From positions 57,593,771 through 57,657,770 of the forward strand of contig NC_134705.1 in NCBI RefSeq assembly GCF_043290135.1: 64,000 bases of DNA. The letters are read 5' to 3'. A program made the translations under genes and the position numbers. Below are positions 10,426 through 20,519 of this stretch, piece after piece; the first letter of the stretch is position 1; each line of letters begins with the position of its first letter. This DNA comes from Rhipicephalus microplus. Lineage: Eukaryota; Arthropoda; Arachnida; Ixodida; Ixodidae. Under the pieces are notes generated by a model. It was not told the origin of the DNA. It saw nothing but the letters and a program-made list of their open reading frames with translations, and made no database searches.

Positions 10426-10890
10426 TTAGGGGCGAAGCTCCTTAGGGCGTGGGCTGTGCGTCCCCTGTAGCCTGTATGTAGCCACCTCTAGTTTAGTTCT
10501 TGCAGTGTTCACTAGATGGCGGTACCGTTCCCTGTATGTAGCCACCTCTAGTTTAGTTCTTGCAGTATTCACTATATGGCGGTACCGTCTCCTGTATGTA
10601 GCCACCTCTCGTTTAGTTCTTGTAGTGTTTACTAGATGGTGGTACTTGTAGCTGATGATGAAAAGATGCAAGATGTTATAAACTAGAAAGCGGTACTTGT
10701 AGTTTATGAAAGACGCGAGATCTTATAAAATAGGAATGATGTCACATATGGCGCGTGTCATTGGTTGAAGGCAATCGTTCGATTTAGTGCGGCGACGTAC
10801 GCTAGGGGGAGCGATGTAATAAAATCGAGTGGGCAAAATGTACAGAGGATTCATGGTTTACCAGGTTTACCTCCGGAGCTTCGCCCACTC
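10426..10890. mobile_element. small inverted-repeat (MITE-like) element
   Basis: An 11-bp inverted pair, GGCGAAGCTCC at 10431-10441 and GGAGCTTCGCC at 10875-10885, bounds about 455 bp with no transposase. It contains the 60-bp tandem units. The same terminus occurs at 4168. Boundaries are approximate because no target duplication was identified. Confidence 0.55.
10471..10650 (+). repeat. three tandem 60-bp units
   Basis: Exactly three head-to-tail units start at 10471, 10531 and 10591. Each begins CCTGTATGTAGCCACCTCT, and the first two end in GGCGGTACCGT. The minus-strand frame through them repeats ARTKLEVATYR, a by-product of the 60-bp (20-codon) periodicity. Confidence 0.92.
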
Positions 10891-11719
10891 ATAATCATTC
10901 ACTTCGTGGACATGGCGGAATTTTTTGAACCATGTCTTTCTGACACCAATTGTTCTTATGACTTGTCTTACTCGATACTTACAAAACACAATCTCTGCCC
11001 TGCGAAAAAGAAAAATTCTAAGCTCAACTACAAAAACTTGCTTGTTCAATGTACGTGCTCCTCCCCCATGGAGTGGCAAGAGAAAAAAAAATCGAAGCAC
11101 CAAACACACGCACACAAGAACAAACTAGTAAATGCCTGATGACTGACCAGCGAAAAACCGGTACGATGTAATTGGTGCAACAAAGGTTTTAACTGCTGCC
11201 TTATTATTTATAAAGGCAAACTCAAAACATGCAAAACAACTTATCGGCGCAGTCTATCATGAACGCTCAAAAACACGTTCATTCACCGTGCCAGTCCGAA
11301 CTGAACTCTGTCTCGTTGAAAATAGACAGAGTTTAGAGGGTATAGCACAAAGGGTATAGCGCAGAGCCGCCAAGCGGCGTCGAGGGGCAGAATCGAGAGA
11401 GTAAAGCGAGAGGGCACGGTGGGCGTGGCGGCACTCACGCGGCAGGCACGAAAAAATATAGGAGGCGCTGTTTTGACACCTGCGCGCTTGAGTGCGCCCA
11501 GCGTCCCTTCGTCACAAAGCTGCGCAGACGCGGTGCTGTCTGGGAGCCATCGCATTTCGCGCCGGTTACCGCCGCGCCTCACCAACAGACGCTGGTCGCG
11601 CCTGGTGTTTCGCTAGTGTACCATCGCTGCACCCGGAGCGCGCGGGCGTTAACATTACGTTGGAGTATATCGGGCCCATCATGATGCGCTCGCTGCCTTT
11701 TCGCTACCTTCACATGTAC
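10891..11719. other. unassigned, including a GC-rich block at 11330-11690
   Basis: 10891-11280 shows nothing beyond short A- and CA-rich runs. 11330-11690 is GC-rich with CGCGCC and GCGGCG runs and leads directly into LTR-like repeats, so it may be part of the same retrotransposon relic. No convincing frame was found. Confidence 0.4.
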
Positions 11720-12110
11720 TGAAATGGGCATCGCATAACGTGAATAGACGACGAATGTAAATGACACGTCCGAACATGATAATCCTGAGATGCGTGTCAT
11801 GTAAAGCATGACTACATACTACGCTCATAGCATGCTCGAGGCCATTTGAATAGTTACCCATATACCAAATTTGGTATCATGAATGGACGACCAATGTAAA
11901 TAACGCGTCCAAGCATTAAAACCATGGCATGCGTGTCATGTAAAAGTTGCCTACATGTTACGCTGATAGCACGCTCACGGCCGTTTCGCTAGCTGCAGAT
12001 ATACTGAATTTGGTATCAGATGACATGAATAGATGAAAAAAATAAATGACACGTCTAAACATGATAACAATGATATAGAAGTCATGTACGGCATAATTTA
12101 CCTCCGCCTC
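11720..12110 (-). repeat. LTR-like tandem units, inverted relative to 18845-19160
   Basis: About three diverged units of roughly 135-140 bp occur. Each contains a GACACGTC / GCGTGTCATGTA segment, a CGCTCATAGCATGCTCGAGGCC-type segment and AAATTTGGTATCA (11868 and 12006). The reverse complement matches the LTR region near 18845-19160, which has the same GGTATA-spaced units. Confidence 0.65.
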
Positions 12111-12678
12111 GTAACGCTGTGCTGATTTCAAACTGACACACCAACGTTCCTCAATGATGCTTCACACATCGATTCCCGCTGTACGTGTGATCTGCCAATT
12201 GTTTTCTTCTGGTTTCTTTCTATACATTTTACAGCGTCATATCCGGGACGAAAATAAAACAGTAAAGGTTGGGTGAGCCCTGGCATTAAACACTTTGTTT
12301 GCGAAAAGAACAGCGGTGTGCTTATCACTCTTACGTGATAGCCAAAACTTACCACGACATGCTGTTCACCTGATCCTAACTCTTTGTATCCCAGCGTTTA
12401 CATATGTGGACAGATCATAATAAAAAATAGGCTTAAGCTGGCCTAATTCTTTCCTTAAAGTTAATTTTTAATGAGGGCATTACTTCATGAAGGAACGACA
12501 GCACGAGTTAAGACCGATGTTTAGGGAAGACGTTTGTTCGCTTAATCACTGTTTGCTGAGATTTTCTTCCAATATACTGCACGCTGGGCTTTTGTTTTTA
12601 TTTTCTCCTATTGGGCTGTTGTGCCTACAGCTTCTCTCATCACCAATTCTCTGTTACTGGTACTCCTGCGCTGCATTT
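12111..12678. other. unassigned stretch downstream of the cystatin exon
   Basis: Nothing recognisable. On the minus strand this would be intron of the cystatin gene if exon 2 lies beyond it. Confidence 0.4.
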
Positions 12679-12693
12679 GGCCCCCTAATTTCT

Positions 12694-12736
12694 GATTGAT
12701 ATGTGGGGTTTAACGTCCCAAAACCACCATATGATT
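12694..12736 (-). repeat. 43-bp Ruka-like SINE tail fragment with target duplication
   Basis: Only the SINE 3-prime tail is present (GATTGATATGTGGGG through CACCATATGATT). It is flanked by a 15-bp direct repeat with one mismatch (GGCCCCCTAATTTCT at 12679-12693 and GGCCCACTAATTTCT at 12737-12751). This is an extremely 5-prime-truncated insertion. It would lie in the putative intron of the cystatin gene. Confidence 0.82.
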
Positions 12737-12985
12737 GGCCCACTAATTTCTCTCGCCAAGCTAAAAACGCAGCTTTTTTCATAGCCTTTATTTTCGAGGT
12801 TATTTACGAACAGCGATATTTCCAGCCAGTGCAGCCTCTGTCGCCAGAGAGTACGGTGTGGGATTTCCACGCCGGAGACCACCATAGAATGCACTTGAAA
12901 AAAAAAGCGCGAAAATTATCACGCAACACTGAGCTGAAAGAGAGGACGACGTCCATGGTTATTTGTTACGTATTCAAATAATTGG

Positions 12986-12991
12986 CCTCAC
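12986..12991 (-). promoter_or_regulatory. splice donor of the cystatin first exon
   Basis: On the minus strand the exon end CAG is followed by GTGAGG. The position matches the conserved phase-0 junction before the Q-x-V-x-G loop. If it were read through, the frame would stop 5 codons later. Confidence 0.8.
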
Positions 12992-13189
12992 CTGTGTCTT
13001 TACTTCCAGCAAGTTCAGAACTGTGTAGTAGTACTTTTCTTTGGGCTCCTGTTCAATAAGCGCATAGTGCGCGAGTTTCATATACTTTGGATCACTCAAC
13101 GGGTCCTGATCCATCCATTCACCAGGCCTTTTTGAGGAACATTCTGCGACGGTCACGCTGACGACGAGAAGTACAACCGCTCCCTTCAT
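12992..13189 (-). CDS. secreted type-2 cystatin, first coding exon
   Basis: Cystatins are reversible inhibitors of papain-like cysteine proteases; tick forms are secreted in saliva or act in the gut. This exon encodes 66 residues: a signal peptide (about 1-18, MKGAVVLLVVSVTVAECS), then RPGEW, which carries the N-terminal Gly that enters the protease cleft, then DPKYMKLAHYALIEQ, the typical first helix, and TVLNLLEVKTQ. The exon ends in CAG followed by GTGAGG, a strong splice donor in phase 0, just before where the QxVxG inhibitory loop would begin, as expected for this family. The start has a reasonable context (GCC before ATG) and follows an in-frame-free leader. The exons with the inhibitory loop, the PW loop and the four cysteines were not found downstream in this window. 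The exon itself looks intact. Confidence 0.85.
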
Positions 13190-14640
13190 GGCTTAGGTGC
13201 TGAAAGGACAAAGCGTTTCGCGGTAACTTCTCTGGATATCGCGAGCTCCAGCATATGTACTAACCAGTAGCAGCAATCTGCAAAGTGGTGCTGCCTAAGG
13301 ACAAGGTTAGAGGAAGCTGCTGGCGAGTACGTGCTAAAGAAGTTAGGCAGGCACCTCTAACCACCCCCTGTACAGAGGAATTAGGGATCTTTCAGTAAAT
13401 ATATCTTTCACATACAGACAGACACGTACACGCACTGTAAATAAAAATATACCCAGCTGGGAGGATTTGGAAGATGATGCTCCCACTCTGGTCCAGTTAC
13501 CTCACTTAAACCCGGATGTACCGGAGCATATACAGTAGTTTTCGACCGTTTTCCTCCGATGAATGACGGACGAAGGATAGCGAGCAAAAACGAACCCTAT
13601 TTCATGAATATGCTGCGGTGGTTGCTCCGCAACTGCTCGAGCAGATCACTTGCGCTCCGGTGGATGCTCCGCGATTGCTCCAGTGCTTCGCTCAGCCGCT
13701 TTCACTGGCTGTTGCAGGAGTGACGTAGGCAGCGTTCTCGCTGGGTGGCCGTTCCCCACAAACCAACATGGAACAGACCAAGCCGGTGCAGCGCGGATAG
13801 TGCGAAGCATTCGGTCACGTTCAGGAAAAGGAAATCGTTGTCTGCACTTTCTAGATATCGCAAGCGACTATAAGCGGCACCGAAGGTTCTCATCGAAAGA
13901 AGGGAATTGTGGGATCCTGAGTCATGTGATGGTTCTGGGCAGCGAGCGGCACTTTGTCATCTTGCGAGTGTTGAGCGACCCGGCAGTCGCTGTTGTGGCG
14001 CAAAACTGGTGAGTGAGCGCTTCTTGAATTACCTGTGTCAGGTAGTGCTAAGATTGAGCAATGTCAGATTGATTAACCAAAGTTGTGATCAGTAATTTGC
14101 TAATTTTACAAAACGCTGGTGAAAAGTCCGCAAAATTGCCATATTGCGTTGCGTGGACAGCGTGTGTTTTTAAAAACACTTTGATAAATTGAATCAAGCC
14201 GCGTTAATATTTGGAGCGCTGATTAAATATGCAACAATGGAAAATATCGCAGTTTAGGGTTGCTTCTATAAAAAGTTGAAAACTGCTATAAGTCTAACTG
14301 ATTCAGAAATCTTTTTGGTCTTTAAGTACACATAAAGAGAAATATTTGTCCGCTTTACATATCAATAAACGCCATGTCGAGGTCTACCGGTGCGTGCGAA
14401 TTGTTTTGATCTATCATGTAAGCTGAACTAATAAAACTTGTGTAACCTAGTTGTATCACAGAAACCTTTATATGAATTGAGAAAACGAAACCATTGGGTT
14501 TCGCCATTTTCAAAAACAAATTACGGCTCAAGTCGATTGCAGTACTGAGTGCCTTGGGTTTTAAATGTGTTGTATTCCTCAAAAAGCGAGTTGAGCACTC
14601 TTGCAAAGAAGGCGTTAAAATCAAACCTACTAAATAAGGG
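13190..14640. other. 5-prime flank of the cystatin gene, unassigned
   Basis: This stretch would contain the leader and promoter of the minus-strand cystatin gene. I see AT-rich TATATTT-like words around 13395 and 13445 (minus strand) but nothing decisive. A GCTCCGC-rich segment at 13615-13690 and the frame at 13650-14012 are not recognisable. Confidence 0.4.
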
Positions 14641-14699
14641 TACAATCATATGAACATATTTGCTGATCTCAACTATCAAGTCTTTTTTTTCTTTTTGTC

Positions 14700-14985
14700 T
14701 CTTTTTTCCATGCTGGATTGCATGTATGTATGAAAACTGTTGTATGTGAATAGATGTAGATAATTTGTGTTATTGTATAAATGAAAAAGTGTTCAGACGT
14801 TGTATATATATGCATGTTGTTGACAAAGATGCGTGTGAACTGTATGTAGCCAAGCCAAGGTGGCAGGAACCTCGTCAAGGTGCTGTTTTGCAGCTTTTTG
14901 TTCCTTGCCCTTGCGTTTCCTTTTTTTCTTGTAAAAAGAAAATGAAAAGAAAAACTTGAAACTTGATACTTGAACTTAAATAAGT
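14700..14985 (+). repeat. probable LINE 3-prime UTR/tail fragment
   Basis: The segment CCTCGTCAAGGTGCTGTTTTGCAGC followed by CCTTGCCCTTGCG, an A-rich run and a degenerate TTGAAACTTGATACTTGAA tail looks like the 3-prime end of a non-LTR retrotransposon with a short-repeat tail. No coding part precedes it. The assignment is from resemblance only. Confidence 0.4.
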
Positions 14986-17220
14986 GAGATCAGCGGTGTT
15001 TTTTTACAGATATAGTGAATTGAGGCCGGGCAATGTGTTTGGTATAGACGTTTAGACCGCATACATGCACACATATTGATGAAAAGTTATTTTTATTGTA
15101 TAATTGGTATGTCAGACAATAATATAGAAGTACACTGTACTTTTCGACTGACGTGGTGCTTTCAGGGCAAGAGAAAGAGAGACGAAAGGAACTCACGAGA
15201 CTTAGGATGAGGAATGCGAAAGAAACGACGGGGTTGCTTGGCAGAACAAGTCGTAGGGCGCTCGACATTTTCGTAAAAACAGAGCTGAATCCCTTTGGCA
15301 GCCGGGCTCAACTTTGTAATACAAAGGGGAAATCGGAGTGCGAAAAAGAGAGAAAAGAGAGGATACCCTCTCGAACAACTAGCCGTATTTTCTGTGTCGA
15401 CGGCGGGAGAGAACACTATCCTGCTGCTGCATTTTTTTTTCTCTTTTCAGTCCTGCGGCTATGGCCGTGGCTGCAGTTTTTTTTAGGGGGGGGGGGGGGG
15501 GGGAGGGAGAAGATGGGAGATACGTTTCCGTGAATAAACAGTTAAAACTATTTAAATCTTTGCCTTTTCGTCCTCTCTTGGAATAAAACATTTATTTCTA
15601 TTTTTTATGAAAGGTGCTGAGACAAATTTTTGACCTGGACATTGCAACGGCGCTGGGCTGTGAACAGAACAGGGGAAAAGAGAATATCTGCAAGCCTGGT
15701 AAACACTTTGGGTGCGTCATGACACCTCCACGTACATCACCTTCTGTGGCCTCCGGACGTTCGCACGGACCTTTAGGTTGAGTAAACTGGTCGGATTTCG
15801 CTTGTTTTCATCAGTATATATGAAAATGCGATTGATTTAGGTGGCGCAATGTTTGTACGTTTTATTGCTACTTAATTTTAATACCGTGTAGCGAACTTTT
15901 TTTATCTTTTGCTGGACGCTTTTTCTTTTGAAGAAATACATGTTCTTGCTATAGCTACTTTGAAATATCTTCACTTAGACAAGTAATAAAACTGTGTGGG
16001 CAGTGCTAATTAAAAAAATAATGCCAACTTATTTCGAAGTTAGTTTGCAAAGACGATGAAGCTACGCTTTTGTTAAAGAGAGGCCACTACCACGCAAATT
16101 GTAAGGGCCTGCTTTCCTAGAAAAATGACGATGACCACGTACTTGTAGGCGACTGAAATATTCAGCATTTACGATTTTACACATGTAGGTACTGATACAG
16201 AAGGTCATTCGTGATGCTATCTATGAGAGTACCAAAGCTCAATTATATTAGTCTAAAATTGCTTTTGAATGTGTCAGCAAAGGTAGAGCTATCAATTTAG
16301 AAATATATAAAAAATGTAGGACAGTTTCGCACTTTATTCCCGTCATGGAGGTGTGTCTTTATCTTGTATCGGCTGTCTGACAACGAAGTACGTAGGATGT
16401 GCGTTTTGATTTTGAACGCTCATCTTGTTTTTTATTTGTTTGTTTGTGTGTGTGGTCAATTTAGCAAGTTAGTTATTTTCGTGTACTCAGAGACTGTATA
16501 GGATTTATCGAGTCTCTGTGGCTTTAGTGTTCTCAGTCTTCCTACCTCACGCATGATTAGCAGTGTTCATGTATAATTATTTTTGCTAAATTATACAGAA
16601 AGCAATCAGCTGAACCCTTGCTTCGTAGCGAATATGATGGATGGTTATTCGGGGATGGTGAAGAGCTTTGGCCGATACCAGCACCTTCTTCGCTTTTTGA
16701 GCATCATTTTGCAGCGTTCTTGGCTCTATTTCAAAGCGCTGAGCCTAAAACTTGTGGGCTGTTGATTTATTCTGATATATCTCCTTGTGTTGTTTTTTTT
16801 TTGTTGCTTTACAAGTTTATTTCTTGTGTCCTTTCCCCAAAATCTGGGTCATAAACCAGAAACTGCAACTTATTTCGAATAAATCAAATAATGAGAACTC
16901 AAGTGTTTTTTTTTATTTCATCTACTAGTGTTCCGTGTAAAAAATCCACAGTAACTCGGCAGTGCTTGCACGACAGTTAAAAGTTTCTTCATCTAACCAT
17001 TGCGTCAAACGTTCAAGAAACAATAAATAAACAACAGAGCAAACACTTAGAAAAACAGATCCGCTTCATCTAAATTCTGTCCGGACAAAGAAAGTACATT
17101 CGTAAAATACTCCAGAGGTACCGCGAAAAACCTCTGGCCAGCTGGAGTGGAAAATCCGCAAAAGATGCTCCTGAGGTGCCACGTAATCATTCCTACCAAC
17201 CGCAAGGAAATGCCGGTAAA
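14986..17220. other. unassigned stretch
   Basis: No gene recognised. It contains the G18 homopolymer and mostly AT-rich sequence; the frames at 15153-15533 and 16583-16854 show no family features. Confidence 0.4.
15486..15503 (+). repeat. G18 homopolymer run
   Basis: A TTTTTTTTA stretch is followed by eighteen consecutive G and then GGGA repeats. This is a strong G-quadruplex candidate and also a likely sequencing-length uncertainty. Confidence 0.9.
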
Positions 17221-17258
17221 AAATACTCCGGCTGATAAATTTCTTCAGTCGGCCGGAG

Positions 17259-17260
<2 letters not shown>

Positions 17261-17296
<36 letters not shown>
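17261..17296 (+). repeat. AT dinucleotide microsatellite
   Basis: About 18 AT units lie immediately next to the tail of the SINE at 17296-17480. A short CTCCGGC / GCCGGAG hairpin precedes it at 17225-17257. Confidence 0.93.
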
Positions 17297-17300
<4 letters not shown>

Positions 17301-17480
17301 TCTAACAGACAGTAATGCCAAGGAATGTACAGGGGAAGTTATTAAAACCAATGGAATGTAAATGAGAAGAAAGAAAAGTAGATGAAAAAATAACCAGCCG
17401 TGAGCAGGAATCGAACCTACGACCTTCGAATAACGCGTTAGATGCTCTAACCACTGAGCTACCACAGCGGCCTTCCCTCC
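17296..17480 (-). repeat. second tRNA-derived SINE family (family C), minus strand
   Basis: The tRNA-like head at about 17397-17475 (minus strand) has box A TAGCTCAGTGGTTAGAGC and box B GGTTCGATTCC. The anticodon stem has a mismatch and position 33 is not U, so it is not a working tRNA gene. The tail side (17296-17339) is duplicated at 17750-17793. Confidence 0.72.
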
Positions 17481-17749
17481 ATCCACTTTTTTGGGTTTAT
17501 ATGTGAATTTAGAAGTAGGAGTGACAGTTAGCGCCATCTATAAGCCAAACGACGAGTGTGAAAACACTCTTACGCGCATGTTTGCGGTCACGTAGCACGT
17601 GAACTTATTATGAGCGGGCAGCTGGTTAATTGTCCCTCTTATACAACTCAAACACACCAAGTCTGCCAGTACGAGACCCTTGTTCAATGAAATAAGGAAA
17701 AGAAGTGTATACCTAAGGGCTCGTTTTTCTTGTTTTAACACAATATTAA

Positions 17750-17793
17750 TGAGATCTAACAGACAGTAATGCCAAGGAATGTACAGGGGAAGT
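17750..17793 (-). repeat. isolated copy of the family-C SINE tail
   Basis: The 44 bases are identical to 17296-17339 and in the same orientation, but without the tRNA-like head. A 5-prime-truncated insertion of the same SINE is the simplest reading. Confidence 0.7.
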
Positions 17794-17796
17794 ACA

Positions 17797-18844
17797 TCGA
17801 GCCACCATCTTGATCACCAATCCCTCCTATGTACTGGTGATAACCAATCAGATGGGTTATCACCTAACTTTAGAAAGAGTTGTCCTTAGATTCAGTTATT
17901 TTATTACATCCTTGTGAAATTCAATAGCGATATACACTGCAAAAGTACATTAGCACAGCATTAACTATGCTCGCAACGGAATGCCTCGAACAACTACAAC
18001 AAGTCATCATTTCATTCGTAGTACTATGCGTGATGCATGTTTTTTAGTGTATATTCATAATACATATAATAATAATGAATAATGGGGCATTACGTACGGA
18101 AGGTAGCTTGAACAAGAGTGCCAGCCTCAGCAACAGGCCTCCAGAATAAGTACTCGTTCATGATACCCTAAAGATGGCGTGTCTTTTGTGTGACAATATA
18201 TTAGGCTGGGATAAACTTCTACGCGTGTGTGAATGCTCTTTTTTGAATTAATTTTAATTACGTGGTTGTTAAGCAAGTAGATTACAAATCACGCAAATGT
18301 CAATCTTTTTTCCACAATGAGCATTTCACGATTTGCTTTTGCTACAATTTCCTTAATGTGCCATTGCCTAAAAAGTAACAATAGAACTAAAAGAGCAAGC
18401 TGTTTTTACTAGCGTGCAAAAATGCTTTTTTTAGGCAGAATGCAGTCGTGTGCCGAATAAATGGGCTGTTTTATCCTTATACTTTCATTTTGCCGTATCT
18501 TTAGCTCGTTGAAGCTTTCTCTTTCATGCTATGACGAACGAGTGCTGTTAACAAGTGTTTTCAAGTTTACAAGAGAAAAATAAACTTCCTTTGTGCCGCT
18601 TTCTGCAGACGTCTAGTGGATTCTATAAGAAGAAAGAAGTAAAAGGGCAGACACATGGTTGATCAACCACTGGGTTCGGTTAAACTTAAGGCGCCCCCCT
18701 ACAACAGCCTATGTCCAACGAAGGCTGGTTCAGCAGCTGAAACTTGAATAAATCCCCATTTCGTACGTGCAGAATATATATTCTTTAATCACTTATCGTG
18801 TCGCACTCTTCTATCTTCATTACCAAAAAAGATCATGTTTTGAC
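17797..18844. other. unassigned AT-rich stretch
   Basis: No convincing feature was found. The 5-prime end of the LTR that ends at 19277 probably lies within the last few hundred bases. Confidence 0.35.
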
Positions 18845-19277
18845 GTGTCATTTAACCTCATCGTCCATTCAAGTCAAGTAGTGCTAAATTTGGTATATGT
18901 GGAGCCAGCTAAAGGGCCGCGAGCACGCTATGAGCGTAGCAGGTTTTAGAAGACAATGTCATGATTATTACGTTTGTACCAGTCATATACATTTGTCATA
19001 CATTGGTGCCACATAACACAAAATTTGGTATATTTGAAGCTAGCCAAACGGCCGCGAGCGTGTCATGAGCGTGGCATGTAGTCATGTTCTTCCATGACAC
19101 GCATCTCATGATTATCACGTTTGCATCAGTCATGTACCTTCATCATGCATTCACGTCCCTGCTCGCGCATGTGCAGTGTACCTATACAATGTTATAAATA
19201 CGACGCACTGTAATAAAGCAGCCCTTTTGCTTGTTTTGCACCCTGCTGTTGCCTCTGTCAATTTTAAGTGCGATACA
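18845..19277 (+). mobile_element. 3-prime part of an LTR
   Basis: Two diverged units carrying AAATTTGGTATAT (18886 and 19019) and CGCGAGC-CG-ATGAGCG are followed by a TATAAATA box near 19192 and an AATAAA signal near 19211. It ends GCGATACA at 19277, just before a primer-binding-like sequence. The 5-prime limit was not determined. Confidence 0.6.
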
Positions 19278-19295
19278 TGGTGTCATAATTGGTGC
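19278..19295 (+). promoter_or_regulatory. retrotransposon primer-binding-site-like sequence
   Basis: TGGTGTCATAATTGGTGC directly follows the LTR end. The TGG start and position are typical of tRNA-primed reverse transcription in Ty3/gypsy-like elements; the cognate tRNA was not determined. Confidence 0.5.
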
Positions 19296-19320
19296 CCTAT
19301 CCACCCGCGAAAAAGCAGCG

Positions 19321-19740
19321 ATGGAAGTAAGACCCCCTGAACCACTGCAGCTGACTGGTAACCTGGCTTTGAACTGGAAGCGCTTTAAGCCTAAATTTGA
19401 CCTGTTTCTTCAGGCGACAGCGTCGAAGGAACATTCAAGGAGCGAATCGTCAAAAGCTGCTCTCCTGCTGAGTGTGGCTTGAGACGACGCCCTTGACGCG
19501 TTCAACACCTTCCTGTTCATGGACGAAGATAGTCGGGAAGACTACGGCACCGTCGTGCGAAAGCTTGAAGCCTCTTGCTCTGAGGTAGAAAACGAAGTTC
19601 ATTAAGAATACTTGTTTCGCTTGAGGAACCTAGTGGAGAGAGAGCAGTTTGAAAAGTTTTTCGTGACCTCAAAGTTTCTTAGCAAAATGACACCATTTCT
19701 CAGCAAGATTTCAGTAGAGTTACTGTAAGGATACAAAAAT
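19321..19740 (+). pseudogene. Ty3/gypsy-like gag N-terminal relic
   Basis: It starts at an ATG 43 bp after the LTR end and reads in one frame as a gag matrix/capsid N-terminus: NLALNWKRFKPKFDLFLQA, SSKAALLLSVA, then after a TGA (19480-19482) DDALDAFNTFLF and VVRKLEASCSEVENEVH, then a TAA and EYLFRLRNL. The pattern (W..F...F.LF, then ALLLS.A...A...F) is common to gypsy gag proteins. It fades out by about 19740; protease and pol are absent. Confidence 0.65.
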
Positions 19741-19861
19741 AAACGCTTTTGATTGGGCTTTTTGTGTAGAAATATGTGAAGCCTTACGTTAACAAAGTAA
19801 GGTATTGGGCAACTTGGTTTCTGGAAAAAATTGCGATACAATTGCTGCAGAAAAAGAAGTT

Positions 19862-20252
19862 ATGGAGGAGACAAAAAAAAAAGAAGTGGACATTACAAGT
19901 TCAAACTATCAACTGAAGTTTATGAACAAGCCCCGCCGCGGTGGTCTAGTGGCTAAGGTACTCGGCTGCTGACCCGCAGGTCGCGGGTTCAAATCCCGGC
20001 TGCGGCGGCTGCATTTACGATGGAGGCGGAAATGTTGTAGGCCCGTGTGCTCAGATTTGGGTGCACGTTAAAGAACCCCAGGTGGTCGAAATTTCCGGAG
20101 CCCTCCACTACGGCGTCTCTCATAATCATATGGTGGTTTTGAGACGTTAAACCCCACACATAATCATCAAGTTTATGAACAAACTTGGAAGAATGAAGGC
20201 TTCCTGGAAAAAGAAAAATCAGTTTACGAAGAGAGTGGGAATCGGTGATCTT
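19862..20252 (+). pseudogene. unrecognised coding-like relic split by a SINE
   Basis: An ATG at about 19862 opens a lysine-rich frame ending STEVYEQ at the SINE boundary. Removing 19930-20182 (SINE plus one target-site copy) lets the same frame continue TWKNEGFLEKEKSVYEESGN before a TGA. The composition looks coding, but I recognise no family. Confidence 0.3.
19930..20168 (+). repeat. full-length Ruka-like SINE
   Basis: This is the cleanest copy in the window, plus strand, with a perfect 14-bp target duplication AAGTTTATGAACAA at 19916-19929 and 20169-20182. Box A (TGGTCTAGTGGCTAAGG) and box B (GGTTCAAATCC) are clear. The body ends ACGTTAAACCCCACACATAATC. Confidence 0.95.
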
Positions 20253-20371
20253 GCTCCACGGTTTTCAGGTTCAACACCTGGGGTGATTACAATTACTAGA
20301 TGTGGTGCTGATTCAAAGTTCTTATCCAAGTATGCTGATTAAAATGCTATTTATGGCTTCTGATCAATTCG

Positions 20372-20514
20372 TTTTCCCGTGTGCTCAGATTTGGGCAAAC
20401 GTTAAAGAACCCCAGGTGGTAGAAATTTCTAGAGCCCTCCACTACGGTGTCTTTCACAGTCATATGGTGGTTTTGGGACGTTAAACTCCATATATCAATC
20501 ATCAATCAATCAAT
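20372..20514 (+). repeat. 5-prime-truncated Ruka-like SINE
   Basis: It starts at CCGTGTGCTCAGATTTGGG (no tRNA-like head) and ends in an AATC/ATCA-repeat tail. It lies 200 bp beyond the full-length copy in the same orientation. Confidence 0.85.
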
Positions 20515-20519
20515 CATGA

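Larger units (their letters stand above)
5936..10426 (-). mobile_element. decayed non-LTR retrotransposon with esterase-like, endonuclease and RT regions
   Basis: On the minus strand the order is coiled coil, SGNH/esterase-like domain, APE endonuclease, reverse transcriptase and a Cys/His-containing C-terminus, which is a LINE layout. An esterase-like domain ahead of the endonuclease is known from CR1/L2-type LINEs, so that group is my best guess. The 3-prime end is a short ATCC run (about 5936-5950 as GGAT on the plus strand). Many frameshifts break it. The 5-prime side stops exactly where the GGGGCGAAGCTCC element begins at 10426. Confidence 0.8.

Noticed and set aside
10426..10671. Minus-strand repeat protein with ARTKLEVATYR units
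   Set aside because: It only reflects the 60-bp tandem repeat; no start context or neighbour supports a gene.
640..12980. Cystatin exons 2 and 3 downstream of the first exon
   Set aside because: No QxVxG, PW or paired-Cys motif was seen in minus-strand frames; the region is filled by transposons.
13650..14012. 120-codon frame upstream of the cystatin exon
   Set aside because: No motif, signal peptide or splice signals; composition follows local GC content.
17397..17475. Functional tRNA gene on the minus strand
   Set aside because: Anticodon stem mismatch and no U at position 33; it sits in a SINE with a recognisable tail repeat.
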